64,000 bases of DNA from Guptibacillus hwajinpoensis (GTDB lineage: Bacteria; Bacillota; Bacilli; Bacillales; Guptibacillaceae), in NCBI RefSeq assembly GCF_020171785.1, contig NZ_JAIVAE010000016.1:1-64000 (forward strand), written 5' to 3'. This document shows positions 52,529 through 60,000 of this stretch, piece by piece. A model generated the notes under the pieces. That model worked only from the letters and a program-made list of their open reading frames with translations, did not search any database and was not told the DNA's origin. Position numbers and translations under genes: made by a program. Each line of letters opens with the position of its first letter. Position 1 is the first letter of the stretch.

Positions 52529-52879
52529 TTAAAAAGCTGAACCAGACTGAGTATACGTAATCGTTACATTCTGTTCCTTCATTTTTTCTACTTGTTGATC
52601 GAAAGTAATAACACCGTGCTTAATTTGATCTTTTAGGTCAGATGTCATATGCATAGCGCGTTTTGTAAGTTTATCGGTAGTTTCCTCTACCGATTTTGCC
52701 CATTTCCCATCCTGCTGTTCACCTACGATCACGTTTTGAATCAATGATTTAAAATTTTGATCTTGGTCTTCGATTTGTTCCACAATGCTCTGTAAGACGT
52801 TCGTTTTATAAAGATGATCTTCATGCGGGCGTATAGTTGTATTAAAATTAATTGATTTTCTATCGTCACTTGAAACCAT
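52529..52879 (-). CDS. Small helical partner of the lipase-like T7 protein
   Basis: A 116-residue hydrophilic, helix-rich protein, last in a three-gene run (lipoprotein, lipase-like protein, this). It has no signal peptide and no known domain that I recognise. Its size and position match the small helical targeting partners (TlaA-like or Lap-like) that bind T7SS substrates in Staphylococcus. This is an inference from gene order; the sequence alone would give only hypothetical protein. Confidence 0.55.
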   Translation of the reverse strand: MVSSDDRKSINFNTTIRPHEDHLYKTNVLQSIVEQIEDQDQNFKSLIQNVIVGEQQDGKWAKSVEETTDKLTKRAMHMTSDLKDQIKHGVITFDQQVEKMKEQNVTITYTQSGSAF

Positions 52880-52902
52880 TAGTACATCTCCTTTACACCA
52901 AA

Positions 52903-54774
52903 CTATCGAGCAATGGTGTTAAACATTGTTGCAATCTTTTCGTCCTTATCGAAGAAGTCTTCTATTGATTTTCTAAAACGATGGAGAAAGTCATGAGTGT
53001 CCTGTATATGCTGATGCAAATAGAAATAAGTTTCTGTAAAATCAACATTCTGTAAAGGAGGGGTAGATTCATGTACCTCAATGCTAATAATTTTTGCGGA
53101 GTTTCGTGGGGCGTATACCTTTTCATGCAACATCGTCATTTCACCCTGTGGGTTGGTTTCGATTTGGCTGATTCGTTGTAATGTTCGTAGCCTTTCTATT
53201 CGATAAGCCTCAAATATTTCTTCTTCAATAGCTTCGTCTAGACGATTTAGCAAACGTGTTTTTTCTTCTACTATGCTTTGTCCCTGCTCGTAAATCTTCA
53301 ATGCAGCAGATATGTTTACATTGATCGGCTGACCATTACTATTCCCTGCAAGCACGAGCTCAATCGAATGTCCATTTGTTACATAAGAACGATTGTCACT
53401 TGATAGAGCTTTTAACATTTCCGCAATGCCATGACTTTCAACAATTGTATCACCTAGATCTCCAAACTCTTCACCTAGCTTGTTTGCACTATCGATAATT
53501 GCATTTACTTCGGTAACAAGGTTAAAGACATCATTTAAAGTCTCTCCAATATAAAATCCAGCGGCACCATAAGCAGGTACAATGGCATTATATTCTGGGC
53601 TCTTATGCATCAGATCAGTATAGATTTCCCTTACATTTTCTAATGAGGACTGTAGATTATCCAGCTCAGAAATAAGTAAGTCTCTTTTAGCAGGTGTAAT
53701 GTAATTTGCTTTCAAAAGAGAGTCTCCAATACTTTTAGAATGAGTAGTTACAATTTTGACTCGTTCTAGAAGAGGGTCTATTTTTCTATCGACATCCTTA
53801 AGCATATCGAAAAAGGTACCAATCTCTGTTATATCCAATAGAGCTTTCTTATCGATTTTTCCGTTATCCAGGTATTTTGCATTAATACCTGTTAATTCTT
53901 CAATCGCTTTATCTCTTCCACTTTTATTGAAAGTCTCAGCATAAACTATCGATAATTCTTGAAAACTCTCAAAAACGTCATCTGGAACATCTTTGAACAA
54001 CTCACGAATGCCACCATACTCTGGGTTTGTATCAATAAACTCTGTAGTACCTACTTGTATAAAACCCCTAATACCACTTACACCAAATAAAGGATCGTCA
54101 AACGAAATATCAGAGTGAATGTTTGCTCCTTTTTCCATGTAGTAGTCTTCGGCAAATTCTTTTACTTGATTTGGAGGAAGGGAGTAGACTGAAGAAGGAT
54201 CTCCAACATTTATTCCAAACTTTTCATTTACTGCAAATCGAAAATCGACATCACTATCATATAATTGATAAAAACTTGGAGGAGCTCCATTCACACTATA
54301 TATATTATTGAAGCCACCGTTAGTTAATTGCGCAATAGCATTATTATTATGGGCAAGAGAGTGAGATAAACCAATAACAGTTGGTTCTTTCTCTGGTGAG
54401 AATTTTCTTATTGCTTCATCTAAGAATATGGAAGTGCTTTCTGCTTGAGCAATGGACTTACCCGCAAAAATACCAGTGAGATTGTATTCCCAGTCAATGG
54501 CATCAGTAGTCCCTTGTGAAATCAAATAAATTTCGTTCAATCCATTATCATTCGTTAGAGAAATGGCTGTCCCATTGTAACCTGATTCATCACCGACTAA
54601 ATCAATTGAGTCACTAGAATTTAAGATCTTTACTTCACCTGGTAGCTCTCGACCAGTTTCTTCAACGTAGATCCGTTCAATTTCATTTTTTAGTTCAGCG
54701 TTAGATAAGTTTTCATATTCAATGTTGATTAATCGGAGTCGAAGGGTTTTCAATAAAAAAGTGATTTCACTCAC
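52903..54774 (-). CDS. DUF6792-type lipase-like protein with helical C-terminus
   Basis: A 623-residue protein. The N-terminal 30-220 is alpha/beta-hydrolase-like: GYNGTAISLTND, YLISQGTTDAIDWEYNL and the nucleophile-elbow PTVIGLSHSLAHNNNA (G-L-S-H-S, an unusual last Ser in place of Gly). Residues about 310-620 are long helices with coiled-coil pattern. This order, enzyme first and helical T7-type domain last, is the reverse of LXG toxins and matches TslA, the staphylococcal T7SS lipase toxin. It overlaps the lipoprotein gene by 4 bases. Lipase activity is inferred from the motif. Confidence 0.7.
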   Translation of the reverse strand: MSEITFLLKTLRLRLINIEYENLSNAELKNEIERIYVEETGRELPGEVKILNSSDSIDLVGDESGYNGTAISLTNDNGLNEIYLISQGTTDAIDWEYNLTGIFAGKSIAQAESTSIFLDEAIRKFSPEKEPTVIGLSHSLAHNNNAIAQLTNGGFNNIYSVNGAPPSFYQLYDSDVDFRFAVNEKFGINVGDPSSVYSLPPNQVKEFAEDYYMEKGANIHSDISFDDPLFGVSGIRGFIQVGTTEFIDTNPEYGGIRELFKDVPDDVFESFQELSIVYAETFNKSGRDKAIEELTGINAKYLDNGKIDKKALLDITEIGTFFDMLKDVDRKIDPLLERVKIVTTHSKSIGDSLLKANYITPAKRDLLISELDNLQSSLENVREIYTDLMHKSPEYNAIVPAYGAAGFYIGETLNDVFNLVTEVNAIIDSANKLGEEFGDLGDTIVESHGIAEMLKALSSDNRSYVTNGHSIELVLAGNSNGQPINVNISAALKIYEQGQSIVEEKTRLLNRLDEAIEEEIFEAYRIERLRTLQRISQIETNPQGEMTMLHEKVYAPRNSAKIISIEVHESTPPLQNVDFTETYFYLHQHIQDTHDFLHRFRKSIEDFFDKDEKIATMFNTIAR

Positions 54775-55427
54775 GACTCGTCACCCGTTGTACCTTTTTC
54801 ATTAAATTTAAAGCTCTTTAACCATTTGAGGAATACCTCTTCTTTACTATTATCCTCACAGCTATCATTGGTTTCTGTGCATTGAATGTAATAAGAAATA
54901 AGAATACCACCCGTATCTTTCGAGTTTTGTACGTACGCTAGATATCCATAGTTATCTTCTCTATTAAATTTCCCATAATGAAGATCAGCCGTATCGTTGT
55001 CTATTTGTTTAAAATCTACATCTTCAGCAATGCTACCTAAAAGAGATAAATTCGTCTCTAAATTATCTTTTTTTAAATGGCTAATATACTCAGAAGTAAT
55101 CCCAATATTATAAGATGAACTTTCAATCCCAATCGAAAGCTGTTCAAATCCCTCATCTTTTGAATAACCTTTTTCACCAATTATTCCCGATTTCGGGAAA
55201 TTCATTTCATAACGATCAATACCAGAAACAAATGAGTAGTAACCTTCCTCTACCTCTTCCGTAGATTTTAAGAAACTTCTAGTAAATTCATCCTGCATCG
55301 CTCTCGTATCAGGTAAATCTTCAGCAGACACTTTTTCGGGATCCGTGATTGGTCTTTCATTTCCCATTTGGCAACCTCCTATAAAAAGAATCATGCACAA
55401 GAAAACAAGCTTAACAATAGATTTCAC
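54771..55427 (-). CDS. Lipoprotein, possible immunity to the lipase-like toxin
   Basis: A 218-residue protein with a lipoprotein signal (CMILFIGGCQMGN, lipidated Cys at 19) and a soluble outer domain of mixed alpha/beta composition. It is first in the operon and translationally coupled to the lipase-like gene. In the TslA system the immunity protein TilA is also a lipoprotein on the outer membrane face, which supports the same role here. No sequence similarity to TilA can be shown by reading alone. Confidence 0.6.
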   Translation of the reverse strand: MKSIVKLVFLCMILFIGGCQMGNERPITDPEKVSAEDLPDTRAMQDEFTRSFLKSTEEVEEGYYSFVSGIDRYEMNFPKSGIIGEKGYSKDEGFEQLSIGIESSSYNIGITSEYISHLKKDNLETNLSLLGSIAEDVDFKQIDNDTADLHYGKFNREDNYGYLAYVQNSKDTGGILISYYIQCTETNDSCEDNSKEEVFLKWLKSFKFNEKGTTGDES

Positions 55428-55696
55428 AATGGAAACCTCCGATTCTGTAAAGTCTTTTAGAATAAGAAAGTATAAACCACCTTATCACCATCCAAAATAT
55501 GTATCTTTTATTATATGATACCTAAACAAAGTATACTAGTAAATAACTGCTTAACTGTTAACGAAGCAATTAAAGCATGATTTTCTTTCTAATAGAATCA
55601 ATTACACACTGTTTGTACTTAATTTAACAACTGTTTACAACTTAAATATTTAAAAATCAAAAACTGAGAAATATGATATACCACTCCCTTCTTAAC
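55428..55696. other. AT-rich intergenic region
   Basis: Control region between the divergent lipoprotein and SRPBCC genes. No gene, hairpin of note or repeat recognised before the promoter at 55697. Confidence 0.4.
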
Positions 55697-55745
55697 TTGA
55701 TATACAACCAAACGGTGTTACAATAAACATAAAACCAAATGGTGT
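55697..55745 (+). promoter_or_regulatory. Promoter and twin operator of the SRPBCC/ArsR operon
   Basis: TTGATA (55697-55702) and TACAAT (55719-55724) with a 16-base spacer. Two copies of ACCAAACGGTGT / ACCAAATGGTGT, at 55707-55718 (in the spacer) and 55734-55745 (just after the start), 27 bp apart. The placement suits repression by the ArsR-type product of the operon. Confidence 0.7.
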
Positions 55746-55764
55746 CATATCAAGGAGGATCCAC

Positions 55765-56193
55765 ATGAGTGAAACAAACAAAGTACCACAAATCAAAAAG
55801 CAAGTAACCTTTCAAGCGCCCATCGAAAAAGTTTGGAAAGCCGTTTCTTCTCAAGAAGGCATGGCAGAATGGTTTATGCCAAACGACTTTAAGGCTGTAG
55901 AAGGGCATGAGTTTGAGCTAGAAACCCCTTTTGAAACATCCCCTTGTAAAGTCTTAACGGTGAACCCACCAAAAGAACTCTCCTTCTCGTGGGGAAATCA
56001 GGGCTGGGTGATTCACTTTTTATTAGAAGAAGTAGAAGACAAGACGGAATTCACACTCATTCACGATGGCTGGGGTCATCCAGATGAAATCATGAAACCA
56101 ACCGATAAGACGCAGCAAGACGCCCGCAATACGATGAACAACGGCTGGGAAAGCATCGTCAACGATCGATTGCGTAAGGTTGTAGAAGCCTAA
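55765..56193 (+). CDS. SRPBCC (AHSA1-like) ligand-binding protein
   Basis: A 142-residue START-like fold: IKKQVTFQAPIEKVWKAVSS at the start, AEWFMPNDFK, PKELSFSWGNQGWVIHFLLE, and the C-terminal long helix NNGWESIVNDRLRKVV. AAGGAGG upstream. It is paired with an ArsR-type regulator by an overlapping TAATG, a common arrangement in Bacilli (YdhL/YndB-like units). Ligand unknown. Confidence 0.88.
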   Translation: MSETNKVPQIKKQVTFQAPIEKVWKAVSSQEGMAEWFMPNDFKAVEGHEFELETPFETSPCKVLTVNPPKELSFSWGNQGWVIHFLLEEVEDKTEFTLIHDGWGHPDEIMKPTDKTQQDARNTMNNGWESIVNDRLRKVVEA

Positions 56194-56519
56194 TGTCGGC
56201 AGCGCCTAAGCATGATGTTTATCAGGCAATCGCAGATTCTTCAAGAAGAGAAATCCTCATCCTTCTTGCTAAAGACGATGCATCCATTAAAGAAATTTGT
56301 GAGCATTTCTCGATTAGTCGGACCGCAATCGTCAAGCATTTGAATGTGTTATCAGAAGCTAGTCTGGTCAGTGATCGCAAAGTCGGCCGTAGCAAAATCT
56401 ACTCCCTTCAACCCGAGCAGTTAGCAGAAGTAAGAGAATGGGTCTCCTATTTCGAGCAATTCTGGGATAATAAGCTTAGTATGCTGAGGCATATGGTAGA
56501 GGAGAATGTTAAAGAATAG
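56193..56519 (+). CDS. ArsR family transcriptional repressor
   Basis: A 108-residue winged-helix protein (YQAIADSSRREILILL, ICEHFSISRTAIVKHLNVLS, VSDRKVGRSKIYSLQPEQL). The metal-binding ELCV-C box of ArsR is missing, so it is of the non-metal type usual beside SRPBCC genes. Probably represses its own operon through the twin operator upstream. Confidence 0.9.
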   Translation: MSAAPKHDVYQAIADSSRREILILLAKDDASIKEICEHFSISRTAIVKHLNVLSEASLVSDRKVGRSKIYSLQPEQLAEVREWVSYFEQFWDNKLSMLRHMVEENVKE

Positions 56520-56538
56520 CTTTTGGCCCCAAAATAAA

Positions 56539-56610
56539 GGAGCATCAATTATACTAATAATTAATGCTCCTCTACCTTTTTTCGAACTATCGCATCATAA
56601 GAACCGTCCC
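56539..56610. repeat. Half R2 element with hairpin
   Basis: Hairpin GGAGCATCAATTA with TAATTAATGCTCC (56539-56570) followed by AGAACCGTCCC (56600-56610). This is the right half of the element seen at 45823-45929, and it can end both flanking convergent genes. Confidence 0.75.
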
Positions 56611-56636
56611 TACGAAGCGTATATTTTTCTAGACTC

Positions 56637-57575
56637 TTATTCACCTACCATACCGTCATTATCATTATCACGCATATAAGGATATAACCAATGATCACTC
56701 ATGATCGGCATAGTGAAACCCGCTGCCTCTGCTTCTTTAATCGTCACTTGTCCATTCCCGTTTGCATCAATACTAGAAATATCACCCTCTGTGTCTGAAG
56801 GCGTTGAATCGTCAGGCTCGCTCTCAGTTAAGCCGAGCGATGCGTTAACTTCATCAGGGTTCACATTATCAAATGTATCAACGATCTCATTTCCGTTCAA
56901 CGTATACGTGTACTGATAACTTGAAGGTATCTGCTTTTCCGTATCCGAATAGGTGATAATGGCTTCGAAATCAGTAGCTTCACCTGCGCTTCGGATCGCG
57001 TCTTCCATATAAGCTTGATCACCATGTCGGTTGAGTGTACTCTCTTGTGGGGTAATGTTATAAGCATTCGATACCCCTCCGAGAGAATCAGCAATAATAT
57101 GTCCTTCATCTAAAACGTCACTTTCGACGCCCGGAACCTTTGCCTCATCAGAATAGTACCGTCCAGACGATAATACAGGTTCGTTACGATCATCTTGTAA
57201 AATGATTTCGTCAGCAACGACACGTACGAGTTGTCCGTATTCATTCGTAAATGCCCAATATTCACGTTCACCGTAACCTATATCAACGACGACATTAGGT
57301 TCTCGATGTCCAGACAAATCACCACCATCAACTTCAATAAGTTTGTATTCTGAGAACTGTTCATTATTTGGTAGGTCTGGTGTTTCCTCTTCTACTGATT
57401 CATCAACAACCTTAGTGTTCGCTTCTTCTTTTTCACTATTTTCATTTGTTTCAACTGTACTTACTTCTTGTGTATCTGTTTCTGCATTTTTATTGGATGC
57501 CCCTTCTATGTTGGTACAACCAACTATAAAAATGATCGTTAAAAATAAGATGAAATAGTTCATTTTCGTTTTCAT
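56637..57575 (-). CDS. Lipoprotein DNA/RNA non-specific endonuclease with EF-hand tail
   Basis: A 312-residue protein: lipoprotein signal (IIFIVGCTNIEG), acidic linker to about 75, nuclease domain with the DEGHIIADSLGG motif (His general base region of the DRGH-type family) and AYNITPQESTLNRHGDQAYM carrying the metal-binding Asn. The C-terminus has two EF-hand-like loops (DANGNGQVTIKEAE and DNDNDGMVGE), i.e. an excalibur-like calcium site. It acts outside the cell, perhaps in nucleic-acid scavenging. Not linked to the toxin operons. Confidence 0.82.
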   Translation of the reverse strand: MKTKMNYFILFLTIIFIVGCTNIEGASNKNAETDTQEVSTVETNENSEKEEANTKVVDESVEEETPDLPNNEQFSEYKLIEVDGGDLSGHREPNVVVDIGYGEREYWAFTNEYGQLVRVVADEIILQDDRNEPVLSSGRYYSDEAKVPGVESDVLDEGHIIADSLGGVSNAYNITPQESTLNRHGDQAYMEDAIRSAGEATDFEAIITYSDTEKQIPSSYQYTYTLNGNEIVDTFDNVNPDEVNASLGLTESEPDDSTPSDTEGDISSIDANGNGQVTIKEAEAAGFTMPIMSDHWLYPYMRDNDNDGMVGE

Positions 57576-57599
57576 ATTAGAACGCTCCTATAATAGGGA

Positions 57600-57960
57600 A
57601 ATTTCGTAATGTTAACATCTATTAACGGTACTGCTAAAAAAAATAAAAGAAAGAGTATATTTACTATAGCCACATTGAGTCACTGAAATTTTTTCTCCGG
57701 GAGAAGCTTACCGATATTACGTATTACCCTGTCGTGATTTTCACCAATCGTTCTGAGCATAAATTGAAAGAGCCATTCACAATGGTGATGTGATTCATCC
57801 AGGCGATGTTCTTCCCTTAATTCGCACCAAGAAATTCGTGTGAAGCTGAAGGTTCTGGAAATGTTTGCTCCTATCTACCGATTGATTACTCTCCCATCGG
57901 CTTGGAGCAAAGTTTAGGGCTTAATAGTTAATTATTATCAATTTTTACTTATCATCAATC
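57600..57960 (+). other. Intergenic region with a decayed coding trace
   Basis: No intact gene. On the plus strand about 57705-57835 reads EKLTDITYYPVVIFTNRSEH, then after a shift NGDVIHPGDVLPLIRTKK. This recalls the C-terminal part of NERD (nuclease-related) domains, but the match is weak. A hairpin (TTTGCTCC with GGAGCAAA) follows near 57860-57910. Confidence 0.35.
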
Positions 57961-57982
57961 CTTATGTTTATCTTTTTCACTA

Positions 57983-58020
57983 AAAAAGCCCCCGAATGGC
58001 TATTCCATTCAAGGGTTTTA
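57983..58020 (-). terminator. Terminator of the YHYH operon
   Basis: Minus strand: TGAATGG pairs with CCATTCG plus flanking GGG/CCC, followed by TTTTTT, 25 bases after the stop. Confidence 0.8.
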
Positions 58021-58045
58021 ATTCCCAAAAGAACACTTCAATAAT

Positions 58046-58684
58046 TTAATTCACTTTTGATACTGTCAATAACAAACCTTCCGATTGTTTGTACTTCATA
58101 TTATATCGAATTGTATCACGCTCAACAGTAGTTTCATTGTTTTCAAAATCATAGTTTTCATCAAATAATTTTAATTCATTCATTATTTCTTTTACTTCGT
58201 CGATAGATTGGTCTTCGTTAGCTAGACCAATTGTAAGTCCCATTGCTAAGACAATATCCGAGCCTTCGCCTTGACCTACTAAAACAACTTCATGAATTTG
58301 TCCTGCATCATCTTTATTTTCTATAATTGTAAGATCTTCGCTAAGTTTTGATGTAATGGAATGATCTGTTTCTTCTGCTTGCTTAAGTTCAAAAGGTACA
58401 TCAACTTCTTTAGCCTCGGCCTGGTATGCTTCTACAAATTCTTCATGATTATAAAACAATGGTATAGTTGTATTTGCTACAAGAAAAAACGGTGAAGCAA
58501 AATAAAGGACACCCACTGTTGTCAAAATAAATCGTGTCGGTTTTTTAAATATTTTTTGCTTCCACAATAAGAAGATCCCTACAGGTGGAAAGATAATAAG
58601 AAAAACCCACATAAACCAGGCTTTTTGATAAAACCGTTTATTTCCTTGTTGTTCTGATCTATGCCGCATCCTTTTCACCACCAT
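58046..58684 (-). CDS. Membrane protein, unknown
   Basis: A 212-residue protein with basic N-terminus, two helices (about 24-40 and 51-69) and an extracytoplasmic domain of about 140 acidic residues (EAYQAEAKEVDVPFELKQAE). It overlaps the YHYH gene by 26 bases; the ATG at 58669 with GGTGGT upstream is an alternative start. Outward-facing domain of unknown fold; co-transcribed with the YHYH protein. Confidence 0.65.
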   Translation of the reverse strand: MVVKRMRHRSEQQGNKRFYQKAWFMWVFLIIFPPVGIFLLWKQKIFKKPTRFILTTVGVLYFASPFFLVANTTIPLFYNHEEFVEAYQAEAKEVDVPFELKQAEETDHSITSKLSEDLTIIENKDDAGQIHEVVLVGQGEGSDIVLAMGLTIGLANEDQSIDEVKEIMNELKLFDENYDFENNETTVERDTIRYNMKYKQSEGLLLTVSKVN

Positions 58685-59816
58685 TAAATAGCTCTGTTAT
58701 CGACTTTTCAAATATAAAGATAACGTTATCCTTCGCATTCCCCACAAGACTTTCAAGCTTATCCACGACTTTCTCTTGATAAGGAGTTTCATTGTCTTCA
58801 ATTTGCAAATGTTCATATAAAGAAATAGAATCACCTTGTTTATCAGGAACATCTAATCCATATGTATCCACAAGACGTTCCTCTCCCTCTATCTCAGTAA
58901 TCAAGTCCTGGTAAACATCTTTTTTGTTTACTTCAAACAGAAGGTTATACTGTGTTTTTGCCTGTTTTAATTTTGCGTTGTTGTAAAGTTCCTTAGCGTC
59001 TTTTTCTAGCTTTTGGATTGTTTCCTCTCTTATTTGTTCTGTCTTATCTGACTCCTTAACTTCTGCAGCTTCTTCTAGACTTTCAAAAACTTCTCTAAAT
59101 GCTTTTTCATCCAATTTATTTTCAGCTCGCTCAATTGCTTCTTCATACTTCTCTTCTGTTTCTATTTTTGAAATTAATTCTTCCGTTTCAGTCACAATTT
59201 TTTCACTTGTTCGATCATATTCAAGAATCTTATTCGCTTCTTTTTTAGCCTCGTCATACTCTTTATCTTTCAATGCATTTTCAGCGTTAGAATATATGCT
59301 ACTAACCGTTGTTGCAACAAATGAATCTATAGCTGATGTATCCTTATTTAGGTCGTAAACCTTTTCAATTTCCTTTAATGCTTCTACATATTTTTCTTCT
59401 TTTACTAGGCTTTTTGCTATAGATGTGTGTTCATCTGCTTCAACTTGTTTTTCATCTATTTTTGGCTCTGGTTTTGGAGCTGGCTTCTCTGATTGAGAAG
59501 AACTACTAGTATTTGATGAGCTTCCAGTAGATGAGTTTGATGTATTTGAAGACTGGGAACTTGTTGAAGACCCACTTGATGAGTTACTTGACGAGTTACT
59601 TGACGAACTACTTGAAGAATTACTTGAAGAACTGCTGGAACCGCTATTTCCACTATTATGATTGTGATAGCCTGTACACAAACCTTTATCGATTGATTTT
59701 TGAGAACAGTTATGCCCTCCACTTGAATCAGTTCTCCCCGAATGTGCAAATGCAGATATAGGCTGAGTGATTATCAACAAGATGACTAGACCAAGCCCAA
59801 TCCAATTTGTTTTCAT
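58659..59816 (-). CDS. Secreted YHYH-domain protein with Ser-rich linker
   Basis: A 385-residue protein: signal peptide (1-24, ISAFA-HS), a YHYH motif (SGRTDSSGGHNCSQKS then GLCTGYHNHN) with His and Cys likely to bind metal, a 55-residue almost pure Ser/Asn/Gly linker, then about 250 residues of charged helices, possibly repeats of the TPR or coiled-coil kind (KEEKYVEALKEIEKVYDL, DKEYDEAKKEANKILEYD). It is probably a surface or cell-wall-associated protein. The domain order is clear, the role is not. Confidence 0.72.
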   Translation of the reverse strand: MKTNWIGLGLVILLIITQPISAFAHSGRTDSSGGHNCSQKSIDKGLCTGYHNHNSGNSGSSSSSSNSSSSSSSNSSSNSSSGSSTSSQSSNTSNSSTGSSSNTSSSSQSEKPAPKPEPKIDEKQVEADEHTSIAKSLVKEEKYVEALKEIEKVYDLNKDTSAIDSFVATTVSSIYSNAENALKDKEYDEAKKEANKILEYDRTSEKIVTETEELISKIETEEKYEEAIERAENKLDEKAFREVFESLEEAAEVKESDKTEQIREETIQKLEKDAKELYNNAKLKQAKTQYNLLFEVNKKDVYQDLITEIEGEERLVDTYGLDVPDKQGDSISLYEHLQIEDNETPYQEKVVDKLESLVGNAKDNVIFIFEKSITELFNGGEKDAA

Positions 59817-59981
59817 GATGCAAATTCCCCCTTATGAAATCTATATCTATTAAACAATCTTTACCAAGTAATTACAACAGTTATAATAATGTTGTAATTA
59901 TGAGATTTTTTGGATGATTGTTTTTTTAACAGAGCTTTAGGCAATACTACATTAAACTTCAGATAGTCATAATAAAAAAAA

Positions 59982-60000
59982 GACGAGATATCATCTCGCC
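59982..60000 (-). terminator. Terminator overlapping the helicase stop codon
   Basis: Minus strand: GGCGAGAT pairs with ATCTCGTC around 3 bases, followed by eight T. The stem begins in the last codons of the gene. Confidence 0.85.

Noticed and set aside
43000-55500. Complete type VII secretion locus
   Set aside because: Only toxins, helpers and immunity genes are seen; EssC, EsaA, EssB or YukD-like genes are absent from the window.
59456-59761. Frames opposite or shifted within the Ser-rich linker
   Set aside because: They arise from the repetitive AGC/AGT codons and have no independent support.
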